NCBI GenBank assembly: GCA_964551835.1
Contig: CAZKEM010000026.1
Coordinates: 1-54,146, forward strand
DNA from: JAHDCC01 sp964551835
Lineage (GTDB): Bacteria; Actinomycetota; Acidimicrobiia; Acidimicrobiales; SZUA-35
DNA length: 54,146 nucleotides
Direction: 5' to 3'
Made by a program: the position numbers and the translations under genes. The notes under the pieces were generated by a model, which was not told where the DNA came from, did not search any database, and was given only the letters and a program-made list of their open reading frames with translations. Shown one piece after another: positions 33,595-42,496 of the stretch (position 1 is the stretch's first letter; each line of letters starts with the position of its first letter).

Positions 33595-33766
33595 CGGAGT
33601 TCGAAGCGACGCATCGCTCCAGCAACAGATCGGGTCCGATGTATCTTGCAATTGCTCGCCGAAGAAGTACACCCCGGCAGCTCTCATTTCCTCTGTTACT
33701 GGGGACTCTTCCCGAAAAAGACCTCAACTACTGGCCTATACCGCACGCTTGATCGGCGCCGATTTA

Positions 33767-34561
33767 CTACAACTGTAGGTCGCGACTTCGAAACATCGTT
33801 AGCCCGCCAGCGACGGCCAAAGGTGGAATGGTCGCTAGCTTGGCCAGCCCGAACCAGTCGAAGCCTTCAATGAGCGGATCTTGCCCCAAGTACCAGTAGA
33901 AGGGTGATATTTCTGACATCAATTGAACATCGACGACTGGGCCAAGCGCGTCCAAGATAAAGGCCAGGACCGCCAAGCCAGTAGCTACACCAACGGCGAT
34001 CGACTTATTACCTGTTGCTGCACCGACTCCGAAGGCAGTCAAACCGAAACCGAGCCCAAATAGCAAGAGACCAGCGCTCCCAGCCAGCAAGTGATTGAAA
34101 GCCACGTCCATATTCAGCGCAGTGATAAAGACCCAACAAACCACCGTCACAACAGAGACCAACCCTACGACGAGGACCGTTAGTGCGGCCGCCCTTTCGG
34201 ACAACAGACGAGCGCGCGAGAGTGGGGTCGACGCCTCCAGCTCTATTGTTCCAGCCTCTTCTTCCCCCGCAATCAGCCGAGCACCGACGGTGATGGCAAA
34301 GACAAGTAGGAGGGTCGGGCCCAAGAGACCATAAACGGTGCTTGTCACCCAGCCGCCAGCGGTCCCAATTCTGTCATAACCAAGTACCGATACCAGCTCT
34401 TCTGGAAGGTCTGCTACCAAATCGTCCAAGGCGTCGCCGCCCAGCGAAGGGTAGAAGCTGAGATACATGGCGCTAACCCCGGCTAAGGCAAGGCTCCACA
34501 CCAGAAACGACCGGCGATGCTGCCGAACTACCTCGGTGAAAACGGGCACGGCGTCACGCAT
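33767..34561 (-). CDS. ABC-2 type exporter permease
   Basis: 264 residues with six membrane helices (for example SFLVWSLALAGVSAMYLSFY, TLLLVFAITVGARLIAG, ALTVLVVGLVSVVTVVCWVF, LFGLGFGLTAFGVGAA). EEEAGTIELEASTPLSRARLLSERA between helices 2 and 3 is the coupling helix typical of ABC-2 permeases. ATG at 34561 follows GGAGG by 9 nt and lies 8 nt inside the ATPase gene. It forms an exporter with the upstream ATPase; similar systems export drugs, lipids or peptides. Confidence 0.88.
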   Translation of the reverse strand: MRDAVPVFTEVVRQHRRSFLVWSLALAGVSAMYLSFYPSLGGDALDDLVADLPEELVSVLGYDRIGTAGGWVTSTVYGLLGPTLLLVFAITVGARLIAGEEEAGTIELEASTPLSRARLLSERAAALTVLVVGLVSVVTVVCWVFITALNMDVAFNHLLAGSAGLLLFGLGFGLTAFGVGAATGNKSIAVGVATGLAVLAFILDALGPVVDVQLMSEISPFYWYLGQDPLIEGFDWFGLAKLATIPPLAVAGGLTMFRSRDLQL

Positions 34562-35510
34562 CGCTAAGGACCTCCGAGGCGGAGGGGTTTTCTGCTTCGG
34601 CGTTATCTGTTCGGTAGTAGTCCAAGAACAGGTCGTCAAGATCGCGATCCGCTGCGCTCCACGCAACCACGCGATACTGCGCCGCCGCCTTCAGCAGCTC
34701 ATCGGGCTCGCCGCGTAGCACGCAACGAAGGACAACACCGTTGGTATGTCTATATGGGATTACTTCGATATCACTGATGCCGGCTAGCCGTTCGAAGACA
34801 GCAACTTCGACGCTGTCGTCGAACCTCAATTCGACTTCCTGACCGGCCCGATGGCGAAGCACGGCAATGCTATCGATATCTACCAATCGACCAGAACGAA
34901 TTATTGCTACTCGGTCAGCGACGTCTTCGATCTCGCCGAGGACATGAGATGACATAAAGATCGTCGCCCCTTCAGCTGATCGCTCCTTGATCAGATCCTG
35001 AAACTGGCGCCTCAACAGCGGATCGAGACCACTGGTCGGTTCATCCAGGATCAGCAACTCTGGGTCATGGGCAAACGCTTGAATCAACCCGACCTTTTGT
35101 TTGTTTCCTTTCGACAGCTTGCCGATCGGTCTTGTCAGGTCAAGCTCGAATCGACCGGCCAGATTAGCAATTCGATCGCGGCCACTACCCTTTCGAAGTC
35201 GCGTCAAATACGTAAGGTACGCGCCCGCCGTCGATCGCCCATGCATTCGCAACTCGCCGGGGATATAGCCAATGCTGCGCCGCAAATGCGGACCATGTCC
35301 GTGTGGATCGAGATCGAGTACCTTGACGTTTCCTGAAGTTTGGCGCACTAGATCTAACAAAATCTTGATCGTGGTGGATTTACCAGCTCCGTTTGGGCCG
35401 AGAAAACCGAAGACCTCGCCTCTATTGACCGTGAGGTCAAGACCGTCGAGCGCAGTTACCGGGCCGTACTGTTTTGTCAAACCTTCAGCGTCGATTACAA
35501 CATCGCTCAT
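34554..35510 (-). CDS. ABC transporter ATP-binding protein (exporter, DrrA/NatA type)
   Basis: 318 residues. Walker A GPNGAGKST (about 38-46), the variant signature SKGNKQKVGL, Walker B LLILDEPTSGLD and the H-loop FMSSHVLGEIEDVADRV. The C-terminal extension after about 220 (ELRFDDSVEVAVFERL) is the DUF4162-like regulatory tail of exporter ATPases. It powers the membrane partner encoded just downstream with an 8-nt overlap. Confidence 0.93.
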   Translation of the reverse strand: MSDVVIDAEGLTKQYGPVTALDGLDLTVNRGEVFGFLGPNGAGKSTTIKILLDLVRQTSGNVKVLDLDPHGHGPHLRRSIGYIPGELRMHGRSTAGAYLTYLTRLRKGSGRDRIANLAGRFELDLTRPIGKLSKGNKQKVGLIQAFAHDPELLILDEPTSGLDPLLRRQFQDLIKERSAEGATIFMSSHVLGEIEDVADRVAIIRSGRLVDIDSIAVLRHRAGQEVELRFDDSVEVAVFERLAGISDIEVIPYRHTNGVVLRCVLRGEPDELLKAAAQYRVVAWSAADRDLDDLFLDYYRTDNAEAENPSASEVLSDA

Positions 35511-35580
35511 AACAGTAGAATAGCGGTTCGAACTGTCATCGCCTAAACACCTTCGAGCCCAGTCTGTCTAGACTTCACTC

Positions 35581-36378
35581 ATGCATGTAGACATACACGG
35601 TTCGGATCAAGGGACTCCAATTCTCCTTCTTCACGGTTCAATGGTGGGCGGTTGGATGTGGGTTCCCCAGCTCGATCGCCTGGAGTCTCGTCGATGCATC
35701 GTCCCCGACCTACCCGGCATTGGTGCAAGCGGCGACCAGCCATGGCATTCGCTCTCCGACACCGCCGACCAAGTCAGCGAAGTCATAGCGGACAACTCAG
35801 GGGAAGCCCACGTCGTCGGACTGTCTCTCGGAGGGCTAGTCGGACTCCACCTCGCGGCACGCCACCCAGAAAAGGCCTCATCGCTAGTTGTCTCCGGCGT
35901 CCCATCGGGACCGGTTCCGAAACGCCTAACAGTTTTCGGCCAGGTCTTTAACGCTCTCTACGGAAACCCCCTCGGGTTGCGGGTACTTTCCCGCCTGATC
36001 GGGCTACCAAAGGGCGAGGTCCGCTCGGCGTTCACCGAAACAGCCAAGAAGACAAACCCTTCGGCTATAAAGACCATCACGGCCGAAGTGTACGGCGAGC
36101 CGCTACCAACGACGCTTGAGGATATTGCGGTACCCACACTCGCCGTCGTAGGTGACGGCGACACGAAACCCTGCCTGGAAGGCGTTCGACATTTGTCGTC
36201 GATGATGCCGAACGCAACGGGCTGTACGGTCCCCGAGGTCGGACACCCATGGAACGGCCATAAGCCTGACCTGTTCACCGACATGATCACGACCTGGATC
36301 GACGACCGTAAGCTCGCCGAAGGTCTGGTTCCATTAGTCCAGGAGAGGCAGCGTCGGCCATTCTTGAATCGATCTTGA
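35581..36378 (+). CDS. Alpha/beta hydrolase
   Basis: 265 residues. The oxyanion segment is LLLHGSMVGGWMW (about 15-27), the nucleophile elbow is GLSLGG with Ser82, the acid is probably in VVGDGDTKP and the histidine is in VPEVGHPWNG near residue 220. It is a complete fold with a cap between strands 6 and 7. Cytosolic esterase, lactonase or similar; the substrate cannot be told. Starts at the ATG at 35581 just after the divergent ABC genes. It borders a decayed region on its right. Confidence 0.88.
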   Translation: MHVDIHGSDQGTPILLLHGSMVGGWMWVPQLDRLESRRCIVPDLPGIGASGDQPWHSLSDTADQVSEVIADNSGEAHVVGLSLGGLVGLHLAARHPEKASSLVVSGVPSGPVPKRLTVFGQVFNALYGNPLGLRVLSRLIGLPKGEVRSAFTETAKKTNPSAIKTITAEVYGEPLPTTLEDIAVPTLAVVGDGDTKPCLEGVRHLSSMMPNATGCTVPEVGHPWNGHKPDLFTDMITTWIDDRKLAEGLVPLVQERQRRPFLNRS

Positions 36379-36450
36379 AACAACCTTCGAGGTGCTAAAC
36401 AAGGCCTGCCTGAAACTTCCCGAAATTGAGAGCTAGCGGGGATCGAAGAT

Positions 36451-36864
36451 GTGGTGTTGCTCGATCGAGACAACGTCGGGGCGTCGTTTGCGTCCTGGCC
36501 AGCGGAGACTCGCTTTATCACACCAACGTTCGCGACCAATTCGATCGGCATGCTGGACCTGAACTCGGTTGCCATCGGCACATCACCAGCGGTAATGCTC
36601 GGGGCCGAACACCCCACCGGTGCCGAATATGCGGCCTACCTCCGTCGGCTTGCCCAGTACTTCGAGTTTCCTGTTTGTGGACGCACCGATGTTCTGGCCG
36701 TTACCAAAGTCGGCGACGAATTTCACATCGATATCGCAGAAGGGAGCGCCAGAGCAAAACATGTGGTTTGGGCAGCTGGCGAGTTCCAATATCCACTAGT
36801 AAAGGGCTTCCCAGGCTTCGAACACTGCCGCCACACCGCAACAGTCGAGCGATACCAAACCTGA
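36451..36864 (+). pseudogene. Fragment of an FAD/NAD(P)-dependent oxidoreductase
   Basis: The frame encodes the second part of a Rossmann flavoprotein (VVLLDRDNVGASFASWPAE, GAEYAAYLRRLAQYFEFPV, FHIDIAEGSARAKHVVWAAGEFQYP, GFPGFEHCRHTATVERY), about 135 residues. The GxGxxG front that should precede DRDNVG and the NADPH-binding and C-terminal parts are both missing. The frame opens without a start fitting the family. It ends where an oppositely oriented truncated oxygenase gene begins, so it is a remnant, not a gene. Confidence 0.75.
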
Positions 36865-37396
36865 AGTATCTACTTTTGAGTTCTTGTCTTTGGGACGTGG
36901 CTAGCCCGGAGATTATTTGTTGGACAGGGCTGACAAGCGTCGCTCCCCGTTCGACATTTCGGACACAGGCAAGTGTGACCCAGTCGGGACTTTGGTCTGG
37001 ACTGCAGGACTTGTCTGTATGAAACCCAAACGGTTTCTGGGAGCCAGCGCTCGTATCCGAGTTTTCCAGTTGCTCTTCCGCTGGGAATACGTCTTGGACG
37101 ATACCATCCACCCCGCCCGATTGTTGTGGAAACGGCTCTCCAAGACTGTTAGCGAGGGCGATCTGCAGTGCGACAAACGCTGACTGACTCGGGCGGCTAC
37201 CTTGCTTGTTTCGATGAGGGGTGGACTCGTCAAAAGCCAGTCCAAGGTTGGGTAATTGCTTTTCGTTAATCGCCAGTATAAAAGGCAATTGGGCTTTTAC
37301 TAAGCGTTGTATTTCGGCGGGAAACGGCAGGCCCCGGGTTCTGCTGGACGGCTGAGCCATCTGCGCAGTTGGCGATGTGGGTTGGCGGGATTTCAA
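36858..37396 (-). pseudogene. Truncated 2OG-Fe(II) oxygenase (TauD/asparagine-oxygenase-like)
   Basis: Read leftward, the frame gives LANSLGEPFPQQSGGVDGIVQDVFP, then SQKPFGFHTDKSCSPDQSPDWVTLACVR and GATLVSPVQQIISGL. This matches the first two thirds of clavaminate-synthase-like or L-asparagine-oxygenase-like enzymes, with the HxD iron ligands in FHTDKS. After RYFRF (about 36857) the frame runs antisense through the flavoprotein fragment, so the distal iron histidine and the 2OG-binding arginine are lost. The only start is a TTG at 37396 and the N-terminus looks eroded. Confidence 0.7.
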
Positions 37397-37578
37397 AGCG
37401 ATTCATTGAAGTCATATTAGCCGCGGTGGGGGTGCACCCTCGAATGCGGCGGCGGGCTTCCATCTCAAGTATTTTCTGGAGTCGTTGTCCCCCAAAGGCT
37501 AAGAGTCGTGCGTTTTACGAAACACGTGTACGTCATCGGCAAGGATGGCTTGCGACAAGAAGCGACGATAGGTTTATC

Positions 37579-39438
37579 ATGTTAAAATTGGTTACAGAAT
37601 TGTCCAGCTCCGGGGCGAAAGAGGCGACACGTTTTCAGGGTGGGGTGAGCTATCGAAAATCCTTGGAGGTGTTCTTGGAAGATGCAAACCCTCAAGATAA
37701 TGCCGACGTGAAGGCATTTATGAAGACTCACCTTTCGTCGGTCACCGGCGAACTAGAAGTCGAGCAGATTTCTCAAATCTACAAATCTGCCCGGCGGCTT
37801 CATGAACTCAATATCACTAAAGACGAAGTCTTGAATGTTTCCGACAAGCTTCTTCTACTGCATGAGTGGGCGGGAGTCACAGATCCGACATTGCTGACGG
37901 TCTTAACCATTCACTACAACCTTGCTTTGGGGTGCATTCTTCAGAACAAGGCTTCCGACAACGCGTACATCAGGCGATGCGTCCGGGAACTGACCAGTCT
38001 AGAATCTATCGGCGTCTTCTTGGCGACCGAGTTAGCCTACGGCAACAACGTCGTCAACCTCGAAACCCGCGCCGATTACGACCACGACAAACGAGAGTTT
38101 GTCATCCATACGCCGGGACCCAAGGCGCAAAAATATATGCCCAACACGGGTGAGGAGAATACACCCAAACTGGCGTGCGTAATGGCAAGACTCCACGTAA
38201 AAGGCGAAAACCAAGGGGTGTTTCCTTTTATCGGGCTTATTAGGGGCGCAAACGGCCAGCTCGAAGACGGAGTTCACGTTCAGCCGCTTGGAGAAAAGCC
38301 TGTCTATCCGCTTGATAATGCCGTAACCTGGTTCTCCCAGGTTCGGGTACCTTTCGAAGCAGGCCTTCTCGGAACGATGAGCCACATAGACAGACACGGA
38401 AACTTCCACTCAGAGATCGACAACAGGACACGTCGGTTCCGTAACTCGGTTGACCGAGTCCAAATGGGAAAGCTCTGTTTGACAGCGTCGCTTACCAAAG
38501 GTCTATTGGCGGCGTTGAAAGTTGCCTTTTGCTACTCGGATCAACGAATGACGTTCGCTCCAAAGCACGTCGACGTTTCGATCTTTGAGTATCGAACCCA
38601 CAAGAACAGTTTGTTTAAGGACCTGTCGACGACATTCGCTCTGCGGGCCTTCTATATGGAAACAAAAGAGCTACGCCACCAGAATGACAAACACTTTGAG
38701 AATTCGTCTTATGCGCTTAAGTACTTCGCATCAGAAAACGCAATATCGATTCTAAATAATTTGCGCACACGCGTCGGTGCTCAGGGAATGTTCAAGGAAA
38801 ATAGAATCTTCGAATACCTCGTATCAGCTCATGGGACGGCTACGGCTGAAGGCGACAATCAAGTGATCAAGTCAAAGCTCGTCAAAGAGATGCTTACCAC
38901 AGATACATTTAGCCAACCACAAATCGTCCATTCTGGGCCACGGGTCCCGACATTGGAAGACCTGAAGTTCCAGCAGATACTTCTTCATTCAAGAGAGATC
39001 GAACTAATTAGGCGCCTCAAAAAGAACTTGGTCGATGACAAGCTCAAGGGCATCGGAATCTTTGAGTCATGGAACAGTTACTCCATCGATACGATCGAAG
39101 TCGCTGACACTCACGCATTTCGTATGGCACACGATGCGTTCTTGTCAAGAATCAACAAGTGCGAGAACAAGGAGGGCGAAGCGACGCTTTCCGATATTTG
39201 TTCAATGTTCTTCCTTAGCCATCTCAAGGACACCGCCGGATGGTATCTCATTGAGAGACAAATCAGTCGCCATCAGATGGCACAAGTTGACAGCAAGATC
39301 AACGAGATCGCCGACCGACTCTACGACAAGAGAACCGATCTGGTCCACAGCTTCGACATTCCAAACGAGCTAATCGGCTCACCAATTCTTGAAGACTATG
39401 TTGAGGCACATAATTTTATTGCTCGCATCGAGTCCTAA
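37579..39438 (+). CDS. Acyl-CoA oxidase-like flavoprotein
   Basis: 619 residues from the ATG at 37579; the frame is open further upstream, from 37369. It has the long ACOX architecture: helical N-terminus (about 20-130), the beta domain with LACVMARLHVKGENQGVFPFIGLIRG and GVHVQPLGEKPVYPLDNAVTWFSQVRVPFEAGLLG, then helical FAD-binding and C-terminal domains (SVDRVQMGKLCLTASLTKGLLAA, YALKYFASENAISILNNLR). ACOX enzymes oxidise acyl-CoA to enoyl-CoA with O2. The neighbours are broken oxygenase genes and an FMO, suggesting a specialised-metabolite rather than general fatty-acid role. By eye it is more A/T-rich than the surrounding genes. Confidence 0.8.
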   Translation: MLKLVTELSSSGAKEATRFQGGVSYRKSLEVFLEDANPQDNADVKAFMKTHLSSVTGELEVEQISQIYKSARRLHELNITKDEVLNVSDKLLLLHEWAGVTDPTLLTVLTIHYNLALGCILQNKASDNAYIRRCVRELTSLESIGVFLATELAYGNNVVNLETRADYDHDKREFVIHTPGPKAQKYMPNTGEENTPKLACVMARLHVKGENQGVFPFIGLIRGANGQLEDGVHVQPLGEKPVYPLDNAVTWFSQVRVPFEAGLLGTMSHIDRHGNFHSEIDNRTRRFRNSVDRVQMGKLCLTASLTKGLLAALKVAFCYSDQRMTFAPKHVDVSIFEYRTHKNSLFKDLSTTFALRAFYMETKELRHQNDKHFENSSYALKYFASENAISILNNLRTRVGAQGMFKENRIFEYLVSAHGTATAEGDNQVIKSKLVKEMLTTDTFSQPQIVHSGPRVPTLEDLKFQQILLHSREIELIRRLKKNLVDDKLKGIGIFESWNSYSIDTIEVADTHAFRMAHDAFLSRINKCENKEGEATLSDICSMFFLSHLKDTAGWYLIERQISRHQMAQVDSKINEIADRLYDKRTDLVHSFDIPNELIGSPILEDYVEAHNFIARIES

Positions 39439-39461
39439 GTTCTGGGGCGGGTAGTAGTCGA

Positions 39462-41000
39462 CTACGTGTCCAAAGGTAGGGGTGTAAACGTCGTACTAGG
39501 CGAGATAGCCCGGTATTCCTCCACAACGTTTTCATAGTCATCAGAATTGTACCGCATCAATACTTCAGCGAAAATGTTCGGCATTTTCCGGTAGCGGGAC
39601 AAGGTGAGATCCTGCAGCACAACATCGAGATATTGGTGAAAGCGGGTATTTACCGCGCACGAGCGGGACGGCTCGAAATGAATATGTTCTCGCTTCCATT
39701 CCTGAATATGAGTGATCGAGGCTTCCATCTCATCAACTCCTGGCAAGTTCATCCTGCCTGAGAAAAGGGCATCGGTCCACAACGCTCCGATCTCGGCGGC
39801 TGGAATATGCAAGAAACCGTGGTTATACCCGGCGAACGCCATATTTGGGATGCGGGGGTGAATAAGGTGTCGATAAAGCTGTACACCATCATGCTCAGCC
39901 TCCAGCAGTTGACGATACTCGTCGGCAAGGAACGGGAAAACGGGAGTTGTCGACCCTAGAGCAAGAAAGACGACATCGGCATCAATCTTCTCTCCACCAT
40001 CGAGAACCAAACCATCGGCACTGAACCGTTCCAGCTCCCCGTGATACGGTTCGATTTCTCCGCTGGCGACCATCGAAATATAGTCATCTGGCTCCAGAGC
40101 TGCGGCCGAGCGCAGGTCTGGAAGTAACGGGTGCCCAGGGCGAATCTTAGCGATTCTTTTACGCCCCTCGGATGACGTTCGAAGGACCCTTCGCTTCACG
40201 TTGAGTTTAAGAACAAGACCGAGAAAGGCCCAGAATCCCTTGACGACGAAAGACAGCGGGCCATGGAGGAAACGAGCTCGAGCGCTTGCGTGGGCCCACG
40301 ATGTCATCATTTCAGTGCTTTGACGCGAGAAGAGCAGATGGCTGTAGTGAATGCCGAAAATGTGTTTAGGGATCATCCATCGAGGCTGACGAAAAACGTG
40401 CGAAACTTCTGCTCCATTCTTAGCTGACAGTGCGGCTACGTCTAAAGCACTTTTACCGAAGCCGACCACGGCAACCCGCTTACCTTCTAACTGGGCGAAG
40501 TCTTCGATGTCTTTCTCGTTCATTATCTGACCGGCGAAATCAGCCTCGCCCGGAAAGTCGGGGCGTTTCTTCTTTTGGGTGTACTGCCCAACAGCGATGA
40601 CCACTTTGTCAAAGTTCTCAACCGTCGTCTCTCCGTTGTGGGCAACAGTCAACTCCCAGCCTTCACCAGCCAGCTCAACCATGTTGACAACCTCATGGTT
40701 CGTTTGGACTAGCAGGTCATGCACCTTAATGGTTTGCTCTAAGTAGGCGCTGATCTGCTCGGCGGTTGGATGTTCATCCATACCGCTGTTGTCGAGAGAC
40801 CCAGAAATACGGTACTGGGATCCGAGGTTTTGTAGCCGTGTTTGTGGGTAGGTAGACGACCAGACGCCACCGATCTGATTCGATCTCTCATAGACTGCGA
40901 CCTCGTGTCCGCACCGCTGCAAGACACTAGCGGCGGCGATCCCGGAGACGCCGCTACCTATGACTGCTATACGGAAGCGGGGCGAAACGTTCGTCGGCAT
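39462..41000 (-). CDS. Flavin-containing monooxygenase (FMO/Baeyer-Villiger type)
   Basis: 512 residues from the ATG at 41000, which has GAGG just upstream; the frame is open to 41258. FRIAVIGSGVSGIAAASVLQRCGHEVAVYE is the FAD motif, KRVAVVGFGKSALDVAALSA the NADPH motif, with VFRQPRWMIPKHIFG and VVFLALGSTTPVFPFL as further FMO landmarks. It adds oxygen to soft nucleophiles or ketones using NADPH and O2. It converges on the acyl-CoA oxidase gene (23-nt gap) and looks intact, unlike the neighbouring fragments. Confidence 0.88.
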   Translation of the reverse strand: MPTNVSPRFRIAVIGSGVSGIAAASVLQRCGHEVAVYERSNQIGGVWSSTYPQTRLQNLGSQYRISGSLDNSGMDEHPTAEQISAYLEQTIKVHDLLVQTNHEVVNMVELAGEGWELTVAHNGETTVENFDKVVIAVGQYTQKKKRPDFPGEADFAGQIMNEKDIEDFAQLEGKRVAVVGFGKSALDVAALSAKNGAEVSHVFRQPRWMIPKHIFGIHYSHLLFSRQSTEMMTSWAHASARARFLHGPLSFVVKGFWAFLGLVLKLNVKRRVLRTSSEGRKRIAKIRPGHPLLPDLRSAAALEPDDYISMVASGEIEPYHGELERFSADGLVLDGGEKIDADVVFLALGSTTPVFPFLADEYRQLLEAEHDGVQLYRHLIHPRIPNMAFAGYNHGFLHIPAAEIGALWTDALFSGRMNLPGVDEMEASITHIQEWKREHIHFEPSRSCAVNTRFHQYLDVVLQDLTLSRYRKMPNIFAEVLMRYNSDDYENVVEEYRAISPSTTFTPLPLDT

Positions 41001-41342
41001 AGATCCTCGTTGTTTGATAGTCGGGTGCGGTCGAGGTACGACCTTACACAAAGTGGCATTCATTGTGGTAGTCGATGCTTCCACATGCTCATACTTTACC
41101 AAGGGGAGACAGGAAGTCGGGCTAAAACACTGGCGAACCTCGACAGAGAAACGTCGCGACAAGACGGCAAAGAATCTGCTCCACCGAATGTCGATCCGGC
41201 CAAAGCTACAACCGGCCGCGTAACCACCGGACGGCCAGAGAACTACTATCGAATACAAGCACCGATCAAGCTCGGTCCGGGTAGTCGCCGAGGAAGACCA
41301 GTGCGATTATCTTCTCTACGAAACTCGGGAACTACAGATCAA

Positions 41343-41750
41343 GCGGCTAGTTCGATCGGGCAGAGCAATATCACCGCTAGCCCGCTTCATATGGCGACGG
41401 TTGCATCGGCAGCGATCGAAGGCACTTGGCGAAGCCCGATTTTGGTTCGCGGAAACAGTGGAGAACAAATAACTAAACCGATTCCTACCGAGGCAGCCGC
41501 CGAACTCTCGGGCTTAATGCGCCAAGTTGTCGTCGACGGCAGCGGTAAGGCGGCTAGCGTGTCGGGGGTCGAAGTCCGAGGTAAAAGTGGAACGGCCGAA
41601 TATGGCGAGGGTGACCCTTTGCCGACTCATGCCTGGTTTATCGCTGAAGGAAATGGGCTCGCTATTGCCACGATAGTTGAGGATGGTGCCTCTGGTGGCT
41701 CCGTGGCTGCTCCCGTCGTCGCCGATTTTCTAACCGCTCTGTCGACCTAA
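41343..41750 (+). pseudogene. C-terminal scrap of a penicillin-binding protein transpeptidase
   Basis: About 135 residues matching the end of FtsI/PBP2-type transpeptidases: SSIGQSNITASPLHMATVASA, then the KSGTAEYG motif (KTG box equivalent), THAWFIAEGNGLAIATIVED and APVVADFLTAL. The SxxK and SxN active-site motifs that should precede it are absent; upstream sequence to 41001 shows no match. It is a remnant of a larger gene lost in the same accessory segment. Confidence 0.75.
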
Positions 41751-41869
41751 GCCCCCAATGAGGTCTCTATCCTATGTCGCCACATGAACCAGATTGCTGA
41801 CACAACCAGAGCGATCAGTCCAACAAAAGCGGTCGTGAGACGATTACAGGACCGAAGACGGAGTGTTGT

Positions 41870-42496
41870 CTACAGTAAACCTTCGGCTTGAGCCTGCATG
41901 ACCGCTTCGAGCCGGTTACGAGCGCCAAGTTTTTGGAACAGAAACCGAACGTACGTCTTAATTGTGCTTGGAGCCACGCCTAAACTCATGGCGATCTCGC
42001 GATTTGAATCACCGGTTGACATCAGGCGGAGAACGTCGAGTTCACGAGCCGTAAGAGAAATCCGGGAACGCTGGGTTGCGGTAACACCAATTCGCTGGTC
42101 GAGAATGTCTTCACCCTGGGCCACCCGACGAAGAATCGAAATCAAATCGATGGAATCCGTGTCTTTGAGCACAACCCCGAAGACGTTTGATGGCATCGGT
42201 TGATGGAACGCCTGATGCTCAGAATGAGCGGTGAAGATCACGACCTTACTCGAAGGCGAAACCGCCTGTATCGTTCGCGCCACATCTACACCTGTGCCGT
42301 CCTTCAGGCATAGGTCAACCAGCACGACCTGAGGTCTGCATGACTCAACAACTGCGACGGCTTCAGAACGGTCCTGGGCCCAGCCGACGACGTCCATATC
42401 GGGCGTCGCCTCAACCAAAAGTTGGACTCCCCTCGAGACGACCGGGTGGTCGTCGACTACGACAAGGCTCACTGCGGCGGTTCGACTGGTGCTCAT
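41870..42496 (-). CDS. LuxR/NarL-family response regulator
   Basis: 208 residues from the ATG at 42496 (ATGA overlap with the kinase stop). The receiver has acidic DD at 15-16, phosphoacceptor Asp61 in VVLVDLCLKDG and Lys in GVVLKD. The C-terminal HTH (about 145-205) reads LTARELDVLRLMSTGDSNREIAMSLGVAPSTIKTYV. It is phosphorylated by the kinase encoded just upstream and then binds DNA. Targets are unknown; the neighbouring acyl-CoA ligase and Liv importer are candidates. Confidence 0.95.
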   Translation of the reverse strand: MSTSRTAAVSLVVVDDHPVVSRGVQLLVEATPDMDVVGWAQDRSEAVAVVESCRPQVVLVDLCLKDGTGVDVARTIQAVSPSSKVVIFTAHSEHQAFHQPMPSNVFGVVLKDTDSIDLISILRRVAQGEDILDQRIGVTATQRSRISLTARELDVLRLMSTGDSNREIAMSLGVAPSTIKTYVRFLFQKLGARNRLEAVMQAQAEGLL

